64,000 nucleotides of DNA from Eutreptiella sp. 'Long Island Sound 2002' (GCA_964036045.1 OZ038399.1:25161349-25225348), one strand, 5' to 3'; shown: positions 1-14,021, counted from the first letter of the stretch. Numbers and translations are program-made. The notes: generated by a model from the letters alone, not told the origin.

Positions 1-2644
1 CCAACATGCGAACACAAGTCAAGGGAGGCATGATGTTGTGAAAACGGCGGGGGGGGGGTGTCCTCTCAACACTCCCCTGCACCCCCTGCTAGACACACGG
101 CTGTGACTTTAACAATGACATAAAACATACTGCCACCGCATGACTCCTCACGTCCTGCGTCACACACACCCACCCGACACACCACAACAGCACACCACAT
201 TAGACCGCACGAACATCAAACCATATTGCACTGGCGTGGACGATGCTTTGCGTAATGTCAAGCTACAAAGCTGCTGCAGGAGAGGCAAATGCAGGGCGGA
301 AAGGGCAAGTGCCCTCACAAATGGTGACCTGTCTCTTTCTGGGTATCCCCGTTTGGTGCCCGTCCGAATCTACGCTTCCGCTGTTCCTGCAAGAGGCGGT
401 GAAGAGAGGGCAGGCACACATGTCCAACGCACCTCTCCCACTTGGGGTGCTTCCTGGATCAATGAATCTGACGTCGATCAGGAGGCGGGGGAGGTGGGTA
501 CACCGAGCAGCACACAGATCAACTGACCCAAGGCACCCGGATAAGTTTTTGTTTGTTGGTCCACTGGGCCACACAGCCATTGTCCCCCACCCCCATATGG
601 AGTCTCGTGGGGTACGCGCTGCGACAGGCAAGCGCGCGGGTGTTGCTTGTGCACTGCAGGGGAAGAGAAACCCATTGTAATGCAGTGTCTCCCAACCTTT
701 CTGAAATGCACTGTCACAGATCAAAATGAAACGATTCAGTGCTTTCTAGGACAGTATCAAATGCAGCCTTGTCAACCACATTGCATTTGGCAATATGGAC
801 TTCAGCCTTGGCGGTTCAAGTCTGGGGGAGATCCAAATGTGCCCGCCAATTCTTCGTCTTTGTCCTCCTCTTTTTCTCGGGCCCCTCCTTGAAGTCTCCG
901 CCAGAGGTGCAATGTTGTTGACGTCCGTTGGATGACAGTTTTGGGGCTAGTGCTCGCCACTCTTCCAATTCTCGGCCTGCGCTTGCAAACTGCAATGAAC
1001 TGTCTCACCACCTTCGTCCACAAGCACAAGCAAGTCATATGCCCCCCCCACCCCCAAGCCCCACAATGACGAGTTTCATTTGTGTCAAAATGCATAATTC
1101 AACAGACCACTAGTGGTGCCATAGTCCACAAAAAGAACAAAATTCAGTGGCAAATCCCAAAAGAATCTACATTCCCAATACTGGTAGGTTTCTCTTCTGG
1201 CGTGCACGGGGAGCACCCTCATTGCACTTCATTACATTTCAGTACATGACATTACACTACATTTCATTTCCGTTCAGTTTGTACCCAGCAAACCCATGCC
1301 CCATGCTCTGGATAAATGTGCCAAATTACATGGATCATGTAACAATCGGATGATGTGGGCACCAGCAGAGGACACTGAGACTGTTGGCAGCACCCATAGG
1401 CTGGGCTGTGAGCTAGCTGGTGCACGCCAGTGCTGACTGAGGAAGACAGCTTTTTTGGAGTTCTTGGTCATGCTCTGTGCAGAACGGTCAAACCAACACA
1501 TGCACTACTGCCAAACCAATTTTCCCATGGCCCTTTTGGTTCCCTGTTGGTTCTTGGCTCATAGTGCCAGACCGTAGCCTGGCAACCAAACCAATTCTAT
1601 GTTGTGTGCCAACCACCACTGGCCATGGACATACCAGCTGAAGCAGTACAGCCTCAGGGTTGTGCCCACAGTATGTAGGTGCGCTGGACACCCCAAATAC
1701 TTCGTTTCAGGGTGTTAAACACTGCCAGAGGGAACGCACAGCTACGGACACAAGCAAACAAATAAACAAAGACAGGCCTCTTAAACGCAAACAATCCCAT
1801 TTCTCCCTTCACCCTTCCCCTGATTGACCCACTGTCACAAAATGCCATTGAGCCCAACAATCAGACACTCCATACGATGCCCCAAGTAGCCTTGTCCGCA
1901 GGGTTCATCTCAACTGACACGGCAATGGGACAGACGCAATGGGGCGCTCACCTGCTTCCAAGGTTTAGTTTCAGCCAAACCCTCGTCTGTGTGCAAATCT
2001 TCCGTCTTGTCCTCGTGCAAATCGGACTTAATGCTGTTCCCAAAATCAGAAATGGCATACCCAGCGTTCCGCACTAGCTTGATGGTGCCAACGAGAGCCT
2101 TGCGGCTCCAGGGTCCTAAGAAGAGAAAAGGGTCACGGCTATGTGTAGCCTTGCTGGAGGGGTGGTAAATAGATAAGGGGGCTGCGTTACAGGCCCTGAG
2201 GCTGTGCACAGCTGTGCTGTCATGGTGAGCGAGCCTCTGGTGTGCTGGTGCAAGCATACTGGCCGTGTCATTTGCCAGTGTGCCTCAATGGGGTCACTAG
2301 CTTTGGATGATCTGCATTGCAAGAATGCTGAACCCCCTTGCGTCACGTCGAGAAAGGGTAGGGTGGCAGTCAGTCTGTTTGGCAGGGATACCCCACCAAC
2401 ACCAGACACACGAGAAAGAGGAAGAATACCCATTACCAAATCACAGTGACCTCTTTGACCCACCCGGCAGGTTCAGGTTGTCACACATCTCCATTGCCAC
2501 GATGGCAAATTAGCACAGGGTTGCGGTGGGTACGCTGGAAAAACAGGTGGAATGTGCTTTTTGTGCGTGGGTGTACACTTCTTGTCTCCTCTGCTTGGTG
2601 AGGGTATCTCAAAACAGAAAAAATTGAAGATCCCATCCGTGACG
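1..2644. other. Gene-poor flank, nothing recognised
   Basis: Only short overlapping open frames on both strands are present, none with a recognisable domain, signal peptide or consistent splice pattern. A run of nine or more G occurs near position 50. No tRNA-like, rRNA-like or transposon-end structure was seen. An unspliced or poorly conserved gene cannot be excluded. Confidence 0.5.
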
Positions 2645-5600
2645 TCATGTCGGCGGGGAGCCAATGAATGCACTCAAAGTTGCGACAAATAATGATGGGT
2701 ACCATTGAGGACATGTGCGATGGAAAACCAACCCTCTTTGATAGGCGCGGAAGACGTAAGACCAAAAACAATGTGATGCCGCCAAACACCGTTCCAAAAT
2801 CCTACTTTTTATCTGACCTAGAGCAAGAGGGGGTCCAGGGGGAAGCCCCCCCGCCCAAATGAAACTTTGCCTGCCAGCCCCCCCCCCCCCCCATCCCGAA
2901 CCCCAAGTAGCCCTGTCACCAAGGCTTCGTCCCGAGGGCAGAGCAACACCTGCGTTCTGCTGCACGGTCTCTGCCGCGTGCTGTACGGCATGGACCGCAT
3001 CCCCAACGCCCTGCTGGCCCCGCGTACGCAGCTGCTCCAGGCTCTCGGCAAACGTCACCGGCACATCCCCCGTCTCAGCAGTGGCAGGCCCTGCTTCCCT
3101 GTCGCCAAGCGGCACTCGTTCCCGCTGCACTCGATCCGGTGCCAACTCGCCCTCCCCTTCCCACTGTACCCGAGGCCCGATCTCGTCTTCCCGCTCCCAC
3201 CGCAGGCGATCCCGTGCCATCTCCGCTTCCCATTCCCTCTGTCGCTGGCCCAGCCTCACGTCGCCTTCCCGCTCCCACTGCAGGTAACCCGGCCCCATGT
3301 TTGCGTCTCCTTCACTTGCCAAACTGTCTGCGTCCTCCTTCCCCTTCTCTTCCCCGTCCTTCTCCCCCTCCCCCTCCCATTCCAACCCCACCTCTTCACC
3401 GTCACTCCCACTCGTGTCGGCAGTGACGCCGTGCGTCCCTTCGACCACGCTCTCCTTGACACCGTCTTCCTTCGAATCCACCTCGTCAGCGTGAACCGCA
3501 CCCTCCTGCCCCCCCAGCTTCTCCTTGCCCATATCTTCAGCGTCAAGATCCTCGGAATCCCGTGGAGCGGTTGCACCTATGCCAGCCCCAGGCGCGACCT
3601 GTGCGATCTCCTCGGCGCTGGATTCTTCCGTGTCCTTCACAACATCCCCCCCTGCCTCCATGTCATTGTCCGCCCCGCCTACCTCACCGAGAGGGTACCA
3701 ACTCTCAGAGGAGTCCCCAAGCGCAGCCCCCGTCTGCTTTTGGAAATCTCGCCTTTCCATTTGCTCGACAGCAGGAGAACGATGGTTGGCTTTCAGATCA
3801 TCCCCGCTTTCGTCCTCACGCTTCAGATCGCCCCCGCTTTTGTCCTCAATCTGATCCGGGACACGACGGCGCCGCCGCAGAAGTTCGTACAGTGCCCCTT
3901 TGACGTGAACAGTCCCTCGAGGCGGGCCAGCCGTCGAAGAGCCGAGGGCCTGGTCCCGTCCCGTGGTGGCTCCTGCTCGCTCCTCGTCAGTCGCCCGTGA
4001 GTCAGAGTCGAGGACTGCGGCATCCAATCCGCTTGGCACAGCCCCATCATTGTCAACACGCTCACCTGTTACCGCCAGCGCCCGGGCCGTCGACTCTGGC
4101 AGCTGCCCACTCTCGGCGTCGTCGTCAGCCGCAGATCTGAATACCATGGGGTCCGCTGTCCCTCGCACCCGCTCCCCACCTGCATCCGATCGTGCTGCAG
4201 CTTCCATCGGGTCCTTGGCACGGTTCTCTGCACGACTTTCGAAGCCTCGCCAATCGGGATGTGTGAACAGAGGACCGTCGCTGAAATATGCGTTCCATAC
4301 ACCTCCCCTGCCCCGCGCCTCTTCCCTGGACCCAGCACCCTGCACATCACTGGTGCTCCCCGAGTCCCTGACACTTGCCTCAACCATCGCTACACCGCCC
4401 ATCCATTCCCCCTGCGCACCATCCACAATCCTGTCCCTTTCCCTGTCCCTGTCCCAAGCAGCGCCAGTAGTTTTGCCACTGGACCATACCTGATCCTCAC
4501 TCTGTACCCACTCGCTTGTACTTTGCCTGTCTCTCACAGGTTCGAGATTCCAGTCCCTGTCCCTGCTCCTGAACTCAGCACCTTCATCTGCTCTGCCACT
4601 AGGCCAGGCCTCGTCCTCAACCCTCGCAACCTCGCCGACCTTGTCGTTTTGCAGGTCTCTCACAGGTTCCACATTCCTGTCCTTGGTCCTGTCCCTGTCC
4701 CTGTCAGCAGCAATTTCAGTAGTTTTGCCACTGAGCCCCACCTGGTCCTGGTTCTGCACTACCTCACTTTGCCTATCTGTTCCTGATTCAACATTTCTGT
4801 TTCTGTCCCTGTTCTCAGCAACGCGAGTGGTCTTGCCACTAAGCGCTCCCTGGTCCTCATTCTGCACCGCCTCGCTCTCCGTTTGCCGATCTTTGACAGA
4901 TTCCACATTCCTGTCCTTGTCCCTGTTCTCAGCAAAGCGAGTGGTCTTGCCACTAAGCGCTCCCTGGTCCTGGTTCTGCGCCACCCCGCTTTCCATCTGA
5001 CTATCTGTTGCAGATTCCATATTCCTGTCCTTGTCCCTGTTCTCAGCAACGCGAGTGGTCTTGCCACTGAGCGCTCCCTGGTCCTCATTCTGCACCGCCT
5101 CGCTCTCCGTTTGCCGATCTTTGACAGATTCCACATTCCTGTCCTTGTCCCTGTTCTCAGCAAAGCGAGTGGTCTTGCCACTAAGCGCTCCCTGGTCCTG
5201 GTTCTGCGCCACCCCGCTTTCCATCTGACTATCTGTTGCAGATTCCACATTCCTGTCCTTGTCCCTGTTCTCAGCAAAGCGAGTGGTCTTGCCACTAAGC
5301 GCTCCCTGGTCCTGGTTCTGCGCCACCCCGCTTTCCATCTGACTATCTGTTGCAGATTCCATATTCCTGTCCTTGTCCCTGTTCTCAGCAAAGCGAGTGG
5401 TCTTGCCACTAAGCGCTCCCTGGTCCTGGTTCTGCGCCACCCCGCTTTCCATCTGACTATCTGTTGCAGATTCCACATTCCTGTCCTTGTCCCTGTTCTC
5501 AGCAAAGCGAGTGGTCTTGCCACTAAGCGCTCCCTGGTCCTGGTTCTGCGCCACCCCGCTTTCCATCTGACTATCTGTTGCAGATTCCATATTCCTGTCC

Positions 5601-6885
5601 TTGTCCCTGTTCTCAGCAAAGCGAGTGGTCTTGCCACTAAGCGCTCCCTGGTCCTGATTCTGCGCCACTCCGCTTTCCATCTGACTATCTGTGGCAGATT
5701 CCACATTCTGGTCCCCATCCTTGTGCCTGTCCCTATGCCTCTCCTCAGCAACGTGAGTCATCTTACCATTGAGCCCCACCTGGTCCTCATCCTTGGTCAA
5801 ACTCCGACGATCTCGCATGGCCTCCACGTTCCAGTCCCTGGTCCGGTCCCTGGCCCTATGCTCAACAACTTCAGCGGACTTGCCACTGAGCGATTCCTCA
5901 TCCTGTGCCAACTTGCTCCCACTCGGGTTAGCTCTCACAGGCTCTATATTCCAGTCTGTGGCCCGAGCCCTATCCTCAGAAACTTCAGCAATTTTTCCAT
6001 TGAGCCACACATTCTCTGCCACCTCGCTTTCATTTTGCTCATCTCTTGCAGGTTCCAGCTTCCAATCCCTACTCTTGTCACTCTCCCCGGTGCTGTCGTG
6101 GTTGCTGTTCCTGCCCTCAACAACTTCAGCCGCTTTGCTCGTGAACCACATCCCATCCGCAACCCTCGGCACCTCGCCGATCCTTCCGTTTTTTCTCTCT
6201 CCCCCAGCACCCACACTCCAATCCCTGTCCCTGTCCCTCCCAAGTTCAGCACTTCGGCCGCCGAGCCACGTCTCATCGTCATTTTTGGGCGGCCTACTGA
6301 TCGTTCCACTTTGCCTGGCTTCCATATTCCAGTCCTTGGTCCTTCCCCATTCGCTGTCCTCAGCACCTTCGGGTCTGCCACTGAGCCGCAAGTGGTCCTC
6401 ATTCCTTCTTGTCTGCCCATACACATTCCGATCTATGTTCCGCCCGTAACCATCCTGTGCTTGATCCATATTCCTGTGGTCGTTTTGATCCATATTCCTC
6501 CGGTCCTTCCAGTCTCCATCCCAAACATCACCATACCGATGACTTCCCCCACCACGAATCCGGTCCTCATTCAATCCCCGGTCCCTCACGAAATGAAAAT
6601 CGACCTGTTGCCTCTCTGAATAGATGTTCCCGTTTCTACCCTTGTAATTATCTTCGTACCCATACACATCCCGATTGTTGGAGGCATCTGTAAAGCCAAC
6701 CCTTTCCCGATCCCTTTCATCCCTCCTATCTCGGTGTCTGTCATATATCTCCCTCCGATATTCCTGGCCCCCATCTCTGTCCCGGCCCTCATCACCATCC
6801 CAGTAGCCATCCTTCCCATAGTACCGCGATGACGAAGAGGCCGTACTATATGAATTGGTCGGATTGCCTCGATATCGCTCCTGAG
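2645..6885 (-). CDS. Charged, repeat-rich hypothetical protein (large exon)
   Basis: The function is not recognised. The minus-strand frame stays open for about 1,420 codons and ends in TGA at 2647-2645. The protein is dominated by Arg, Asp, Glu, Asn and Gln, with many RDRD and DRNVE-type runs, a Tyr/Gly/Arg-rich N-terminal part and a Glu/Gly-rich acidic C-terminal third. The middle holds eight near-perfect 38-residue repeats plus diverged copies on either side. There is no ATG near the upstream end: the frame opens with GTG, and a plausible splice acceptor (TTTTACACTCAG) on the minus strand at about 6886 suggests this is an internal or terminal exon whose 5' exon lies at higher coordinates. 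The last ~60 codons follow a run of 15 C on the plus strand (2878-2892) and look less like the rest, so the true end may be an intron near 2900. Composition resembles disordered, RS/RD-like RNA-associated proteins, but that is a resemblance only. Confidence 0.5.
4785..5710 (-). repeat. In-frame 114-bp tandem repeat array
   Basis: Eight copies of a 114-bp unit encode 38 residues each (core GALSGKTTRFAENRDKDR). Two subtypes occur. Type A has ATDSQMESGVAQNQDQ and type B has VKDRQTESEAVQNEDQ before the shared core. In protein order the copies run A-A-A-A-A-B-A-B. Diverged single copies flank the array on both sides. All unit lengths are multiples of three, so the reading frame is kept. Confidence 0.9.
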
Positions 6886-6910
6886 TGTAAAATGGAAGCA
6901 ACGGTGTCAC

Positions 6911-9900
6911 TTTTCAAGAAAGCTGTTTTGCTAACTACGGAGCCAACAGCGCCGATGGATTTTTTCTTCTACTCAGTAATTTACGTAGTAGAAAAAAGAT
7001 TGGTTTCCACTCAGTAAATTACCGAGTAAAAAAACTGTCCCGCAAAGCAAAAACATAGTAACTACATGTTTTTGTACTAAGTTTTTGACTAAGTTTTGAA
7101 ACTTAGTAGAAAAATTTATTCACATTCAAAAAAATCATTAATTAACTCTACCACGGACCCCAAGGTTGCAGTGAATGTGCTTGGTGTTAGGCTTTGCGTT
7201 ACACGACTCCGGTGAAATGACGGCTTCTGGGACCCCAATATGGTGGGGGCTACATGGCCTGTTTGATTCATCCCCACTCTAGCTCCCTGCTTTGGGACCC
7301 GAAATGACATGAAGTTATGTGGCCTCTTTGATTCACCCCCCCTTTGGCGATCCTAAGATGACAAGGGTTATGGCGCCACTTGATTCATCCCTGCTCTGGG
7401 GACCCCCAAATTGCAGGGTTATGGAGTGTTCTTGGTTCCTCCTTGAGTTTGAATGATCGTGATGGCGTCACGTTCACAATTAATTTCACTCTTTCCCACA
7501 TTTGTGAGTGGCCTTTGCTTGGATGGCACGGCATAGACCGCAAATTAGAAGATAGCACGGAATAATACATTCCAATAAGAGCAAAGAGATGGAAATCGCA
7601 CAATTGTCCAACGACAAACCACCAAACCCAATCCCACAATTGACCAAGAGACATGATTGCAAACCTTTATGCACTGGGAATCGTTTTGAACGGCCTTTGA
7701 CCTTTATGTGTCCAAAAACCAAAACATCTTTTGGGTCCAGACGATGACCAAAAAGACCAACAACGGGGTAGCTAGTTTGCTTCAAAAAAAGGAACCCTTT
7801 GCATGGGTTTACCGTGTTTTCCGAAATGCCTTGAGTCAACGGGTTTGTGAAATGCATTTTCTCGAGGTGGAAATGCGAGAGCCACTCGTGTAATCTTTTC
7901 ACGGTGTCGAAAGTGTGTGCCAAATTATCATTATGAGATCCCACTTCTCAACCATCTTTTGTGGGTCCAATGCCTGTCCTATTCTTAGCACTCCAAAGCA
8001 TGATACATGGCAAACGGGAAAGTTGCTGGACATAGGCTTCAAAGAATGCTCACATCCGACATGGGCATGGGACTTCTGTTTAGGGTGTGTAGCATACCAT
8101 GTCACGAAAGTCCTCGGTCACATAAGTAGCCACACGAGTCCGTGTTGCGTGGCTTTTAGAATGCACATTAGCGTGGACAACGGTGAGGAAACCTACAGCG
8201 ACAAGAAATGTGGCAAATTGGTGCGTGAGGTGCAACCTATCGCAATGTGTCAATGGAATAAACATTCCCCATCATGTGCCGATGAGCATCACGACCCGAA
8301 GAGGAAATTGCGAGGGCTTGCTCTAGCGGACAAAACTCAAACAAACATCCCGCATATATTTCATGATTCCCGTATAACACTCGTGTGACCAGCGCAATAT
8401 CTTGAACATTTGGCCCCTACCGAGCAACCCTCAAACACAGTGAGCCCGACCGGCTCAAGTCGAGGAATCATCCCGAGCACGAAGTAGCGCAACCGGAATG
8501 CGCCCATTCTAAAGTAAACAACAACTAAGGACATGCCTATCAGTGCAATAGACGTGGCCACAAGATAAATCGTTCGGTAGGGCTTGCTGCCTTGGGGCTG
8601 TGTGGGGACTTGGGCCAAAAGCGTCGGATCGTAGTATGAGCCCAAGGTTAGTTTCCCTGCCACATTTGTAGCCATGGGAGGACAACTGCAGGAACATGCG
8701 CGGATGCGCGAGTATGAAGTCAAGTACATGTGCGTATGCGCGCGCATGCATTTCTTCGTGCCTCCGGCAACTATGGCAAATAGAGCATTGAGCTCATGTT
8801 CCGTACTAGGTGATAGCGTCGAACCATGATTGTGCTCCTTTTTTGGCCCATTGCGTGCTTCCGCACCCACGGTGATTCACAAGTGTACGCCTCGGAAACC
8901 ACCACGAGATGTGCTTGGCATGAGATGGAGTTGGTAACCATGCGATTTACAAATATTGTATTACGAATATTGTCTAGTTCCAGTGGAACACTCGAGAATT
9001 CTCCCACCACTTATCCCAACACCATTTTGATTCGTGCTGCACAATTTTGCTACCTTGAACCGGAATGGGGGTGCATTATGCACATGCGTTTGAGTATTCA
9101 AGAAAAATGAACACATGTACAATGGGCTCCCAATTAATTTGCCCGTCAGCCTTGACTTTTTTAGCTTATTCACACATTGTGCATGTTGATACAATTGTGT
9201 GCGAATTGTAGTTTCCTTAAGAGCAATATGCGTACGCCAAACGGTTTCTCGATGGGTTGTTAGTGGCATTGCATTTGTGTCCATTGTTCGCGTGCGTCTT
9301 ATGCCGAAAGAGATTGCCGACGTGAATATGGAATCAAGCAAAGGTCCATGTGAGGTTGCATGCAAACTTTGCATTCGCCGGTTTGCCGACACAATTGAGA
9401 TTATCACATATTGTATGCTTTGCGAATTTCTAATGATAACTTCCTGTCATGCTATGCTTGATCACAAACATGGAAACCAAAAGAGAGTGGTTAAATTCTT
9501 CTTCCCAAACCCGATCTCCAAAGTGTGAAAGTGGTGAGATTCTTAGCCGGAAACATGTCAACAGGCACAAGAAGTACAGCAAGCCGCAAATAATATCACA
9601 CGATAGCAAGCCACAAACAATATCACACGATTCTCATCACCATGGACCTTGATTACATTACATTTTGTGGGGTTGCGGTCCAATTTAAAATTCCTTCTCT
9701 CTTTTTCATATCGCCTTTAACTGGCGAATTAAGGCAAAAGCAAATAAAGCGCACGGAAAGCCAATGAATCTCCCGGACGGTAAAAACCAAATCCCTACAA
9801 GTGTTCTTGCTAAGCGCTGGCCCTGATGGCTCTGAGCCACACTAAAATTCTGGCGATTTTTAGCACCCAGTTTGGATCTATGCTAAAGTACTAGTGTCCT

Positions 9901-10477
9901 GGGTCCCACTGGAGATCTATCCAAAAATCCAGAATATCCCAAATTTTAGAATTTTGGGCGACGGCGAAGGACGGGCCGCAAACCGGAGCAATACTAGACC
10001 CTAATGAATATACCGGGGGGGAAGGCACCTTGGTCAAGTGAGGCGCCTTTTGAATTCGGCATGAAATCGGCGCGCGTTTGGCAAGTTATTCAGGCTTGTG
10101 TGGGAGCGTCTCTCCTTTTTGCATATTTGTTGACCCGCTTTATTGTGTTGCCCTTTTTTGTTACTAACCGGCTTTGCGCACCACCAGCGTGTTCGTGCTG
10201 TTGCCGTGTTTTTATGGTCGAAGTATTGCACTAAGTAGATGAAAGGAGCGTTAGTGTGTAGTGTGCGCCATATGTGTGTGGCGTGGTGTGGGCTGTGTGC
10301 ATCGAGTGGGCATTTGTGGGAAACGGGTGGTTTACGGGGAAGAACTCCATGGTAACCGATGATGGTTGGTGTTCCATCGAGCCCAGTTAACGTGAATGCA
10401 CCCAAGTCTAGTCTCCTATGCAACCTATGATGCATCACTGACGAGTCTGCTTTGTTTTGTGTTTACTTGCCTGCCGA
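6911..10477. other. Gene-poor interval with weak tandem repeats
   Basis: No confident gene. Between about 7205 and 7430 a unit of roughly 70-75 bp recurs imperfectly about three times, with shared pieces GGGACCC, TATGGCC/TATGG and TTGATTCATCCC. A minus-strand frame starting at an ATG at 8675 contains one hydrophobic stretch that could be a membrane segment, but nothing else supports it. Around 9,590-9,640 a short AATATCACACGATAG-type direct repeat occurs twice. Confidence 0.4.
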
Positions 10478-10699
10478 CCCCATGGCAACACAAGAAGACG
10501 GCGGTTTCGTGTTGTGCTGCGTTGTGTTGTGTCGTGTCATGTTGTGTTTGTCGGCTTGTGTTGTGTTGTTTTGTGTTATGTTGTGTTGTGTTGTGTCGTG
10601 TTGTTCTGTTCTTTTTGTTTTCAACACAACACAACACAACGCAACACAACACAACACACAATACAAGACGAAACCGCCGTCTTCTAGTGTTGCCATGGG
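10478..10699. mobile_element. 222-bp hairpin (MITE-like or foldback) element
   Basis: The two ends are inverted copies. CCCATGGCAACAC followed by AAGAAGACGGCGGTTTCGT on the left (10478-10509) is mirrored on the right by ACGAAACCGCCGTCTTCT then AGTGTTGCCATGGG. Inside, the left arm is (TGTTGTG)-rich and the right arm (CAACACA)-rich, so nearly the whole element can pair with itself; the loop is near 10610-10622. No ORF is supported and no clear target-site duplication was seen. This fits a foldback or MITE-like non-autonomous element. A simple repeat grown inside an inverted repeat is the alternative. Confidence 0.6.
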
Positions 10700-13600
10700 A
10701 ACAATAGAGGGGGGGGCGGGATTTTTCACCTCCATGTTGGGGCTTTGTTAACATAACACAAGAGGGGGAGAGGGGGAATTTTTCACCTCTGTGTTGGCCG
10801 GCTGTGTTAACAGGCCTTTTGCCTAGGGGGCCTCGGGGCTTTTTGGTGGAAAATTAAAAAAGACTCTGTTGCCCAAGCGTAGTTGATTTGGGAGGGCACC
10901 TTCCAACTTGGCACTATGTGCCGATCTTGTTGACAAACTCAATAATGATGACCCTCGGCGGCCCAGCCAAGGGGCCTCCCAAAATTGTATTCAACTCCGA
11001 AACCCCCATAGAACGGCCATATATATCCGAAAAACACCCCATGCGCCCACAAAGTCCCTTAGGATCTGCTATTTGGTTGGAAGCCAAGAGGCGTATCTTG
11101 GCCACATGGCCCAAAGTCCAATTCCGAGGGCACGTTTCGCACCTACCCAGGACTCCCCCAACTTGTTGTGGTGACACCCTATCGCAACCAAAAAGAAATT
11201 CTCGGGTGTATGGCTTGTTGTGCCCTTTGCTGCGTGTCGCACTCGAGGCACCACAAGACATGAGCTTTTTACATCCTCCGCCGCGTTTGTTGCCAATTGA
11301 TAATTGTGTTTGCTTCTAGTTTTGCTTTGACCGTCAAGGTTGCACTAGCACATCATGTCATATTGAAAGACGAGTATGCATTGTCGCAAAAGTTAGCTTC
11401 GTGCACCAAAATCTTTGGTGTCTCAGATGGCCGCGGGCTATCCTGTACAAGAGTTTACAAGAGTTGACATTTCATGGCTTGCGGTGTCATTAAGGCATGA
11501 AACCTCAATCCGAGACCGCATTCCCTTTCTTATGACAACGTCTCATCAAGCGACATTGACACTCATCATCAAGTAAGTGGTCATGGAAGCGAACAATGCA
11601 AGGAAAGTGTACACTTCGAAAATTTGAAGAGTTTCGGTGACAACGTGACAAACAAGTAGGATTGAGTAATTTGACTCCGACATTTTTAGCCTCAAATGCA
11701 TTTGTGAGTGTCTGGTCTCGTTGGGCAACTCTTCTTGCTTGGTGTACCCCGTGTGCGTGATATGACTCACCCTATCAGGATTGTGCTTCGTGGTGCCCGT
11801 AGTCGCAATTGTCATCCCAACGTCGACCCACTCCATGTGTGCATGGGGCAACACATCACACCCTTTTTGAAACTTTTGTCGCAAGTCTCATGCGTGTTGT
11901 GTTGAACACGCACTAACACACAATCGTCAGCCAATCAGCCAAGGATCTTGAATCGGGAAAATACACACGTTTTATTTGCCCACTTGTTGACATAGTCTCT
12001 TCTTTGCATGCCACCTGTTAGCGGCGCATTTCATGCTCATTGGTGGACTTACCCAACGCAGTAGTGGGTCCAAGCCGCCCGGAACTCCACCTCATGCCGG
12101 CCTCAACCGCTGTTGTGCATGCGGCCAGCTTCCCGCTACCCGTTGATGATATCCCCGACGCAGTATTGCCGCCATCATTGAGTGGGTTGAAGTCCCCTGC
12201 AAAAACGTCCCTTAGCGGGACCACCCGGGTGTGTTTTGGGGGGCAATAAGGTTGGGAGAAGGGATTCGTAGTTTTCGACGACAGCGACATGGGCGTGGCG
12301 CCAATCCACGCAAGTTACCATTGCATATTGCACTTGGGGAGACGGGCGGTGTCACATATAATAGGAAAGGGCAACCTACGCACACGTATGTACATGACAC
12401 ATATTTTCATATGAATTAAGGAAACCCATGACCCGCTGTGGGCGGTCGGGCACATCCCTTGCACATGGCAGCGGTGTGCATGAAACGTATTTTGCATCCT
12501 TAGGTGACAGCTAAGAGTCGAATGGGTCACCCGGCCGCCGCTTTCTGCATGTGTGCACTCACACAACCTATCATTACCTCAAAATGATCGGCGAGGCGCG
12601 AGATAAACATGTTGGGGTCGCAAATGTGGGTGCGTGGGGTGGGGGCAACCCCGGGGCCCGTGCAGCGCAACGTATTTGTCCGTCCACGCTCAGGGGAACC
12701 TGCACCCATTGGGCCACCACTGGAGCCCCTGATGCGTCCCGTGCAGCCACCAGTGCGCGCAGGGGATCAGGCACCCAGGAAACCAACCCTGTGGCCCTGC
12801 GGCACAGCGCCGTTGTTCGTCTGCGCCCAGGGGATCCCGTGCTAGTGGGCTACCGCTGGGGCCCACTGGGGCTCACGCACACGGAAACACAGAGAGGCAG
12901 GTTGTGGACGGCCTGAGGACGGAGGCGTGTGGACAGCAAAAACAGTCAAACGACCCCCAGAACAACCAACACAACCTCAATACGCCAACTACTGGCGCCG
13001 CTGACGCGCAAACGGCACATCCTGCCACATCCAGCACAAGCCGCGGCTCCGCGAACGCGGAAACGACACCAGCAGGAGCACCAGCCGCAGCGGCCGACAG
13101 AACGCAGCGACCCGACGCAACATGCGAAGGGAAGAACGGGTGACTGTCCAGGGCCCCGTATAGAAACAACAACCAGACGGAATGTCACACAGGGGGGGGG
13201 GGGGGGGTTGAGACCCCCCCCAAAAATTGCCAGCGCCTTTAGCGCCCCCGTGGGCTTTCCTTTGCCCCCGGACCATGGTTGCGACCGGGTACCGAAGCGC
13301 GGCATGAGGGGTCTCAGGCACGGTGCGCGCATGGTGCGTACATTGGGGTGGTGCCAAGGCAGGATCCAGAATAGTAGCGGGCTCCAGATGGCTCCAGGGA
13401 ACAGCATTTTGAGGGGCTTTCAAGGGACATCATTGGCCCAGGTTTGCGTCCACGACCCGATGCCTGCACCGTGCGGCACTCCTGGCAGGCGGTATCGGGA
13501 GTCCCATGGGTCATGCGACCTCTGTTCTACAAACGGGAATGCGCTTGTTGACCGCACGCAGAGCTTACAGCTCGGTCCACCCCGACGAATTGCGTTCGTC

Positions 13601-14020
13601 AAGCGGCCCCCCTCACGAAGACCCCTCTAGTGTCTTGTGTTTGTGCAGGTAACCACCGAAAAGGAAGCGCCAATCGCGCCTGATCGTGACACTTCCGTGA
13701 CCGCCACCGCGCTGGTTGCAGGTGTGCGTCCTCCTGAGCCAGGGAGGGGGGGGCTGGCACGAGGCCATGGTTTTGGTTTGTTTGCTTTTGGCGGCGCCTA
13801 TTGGCCTCTCGCCACTCCACATTCCGACCCTATGTGGGTCCGAACGTGGTTTAGTTGTGTCAACGGAGCCCCTGGATGACTTGTCCTGTTTGACAACTCC
13901 GGGGTCGGCCGTCCCAGAGACGAGTGCATTACCTCTGGTTTACATTTGTCTGTGTTTTAATTAGGTCACCCCCCCCCCCCCGCCTGCTCACTGTTCATTT
14001 CTCACGGCTGCCTTCTTCAG
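10700..14020. other. Gene-poor interval with G/C homopolymers
   Basis: Just after the hairpin element, the sequence TTTTTCACCTC followed by GTTGG and TGTTAACA occurs twice about 56 bp apart (near 10720 and 10778). Runs of 16 G (13192-13207) and 13 C (13969-13981) are present. GC content rises from about 12,600 onward and with it many chance open frames, none recognisable. Confidence 0.4.
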
Positions 14021-14021
14021 G

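Noticed and set aside
4883-6619. Plus-strand frame of ~580 codons opposite the charged repeat ORF
   Set aside because: The repeats keep any frame open; the minus-strand frame is over twice as long and continuous beyond the repeat array.
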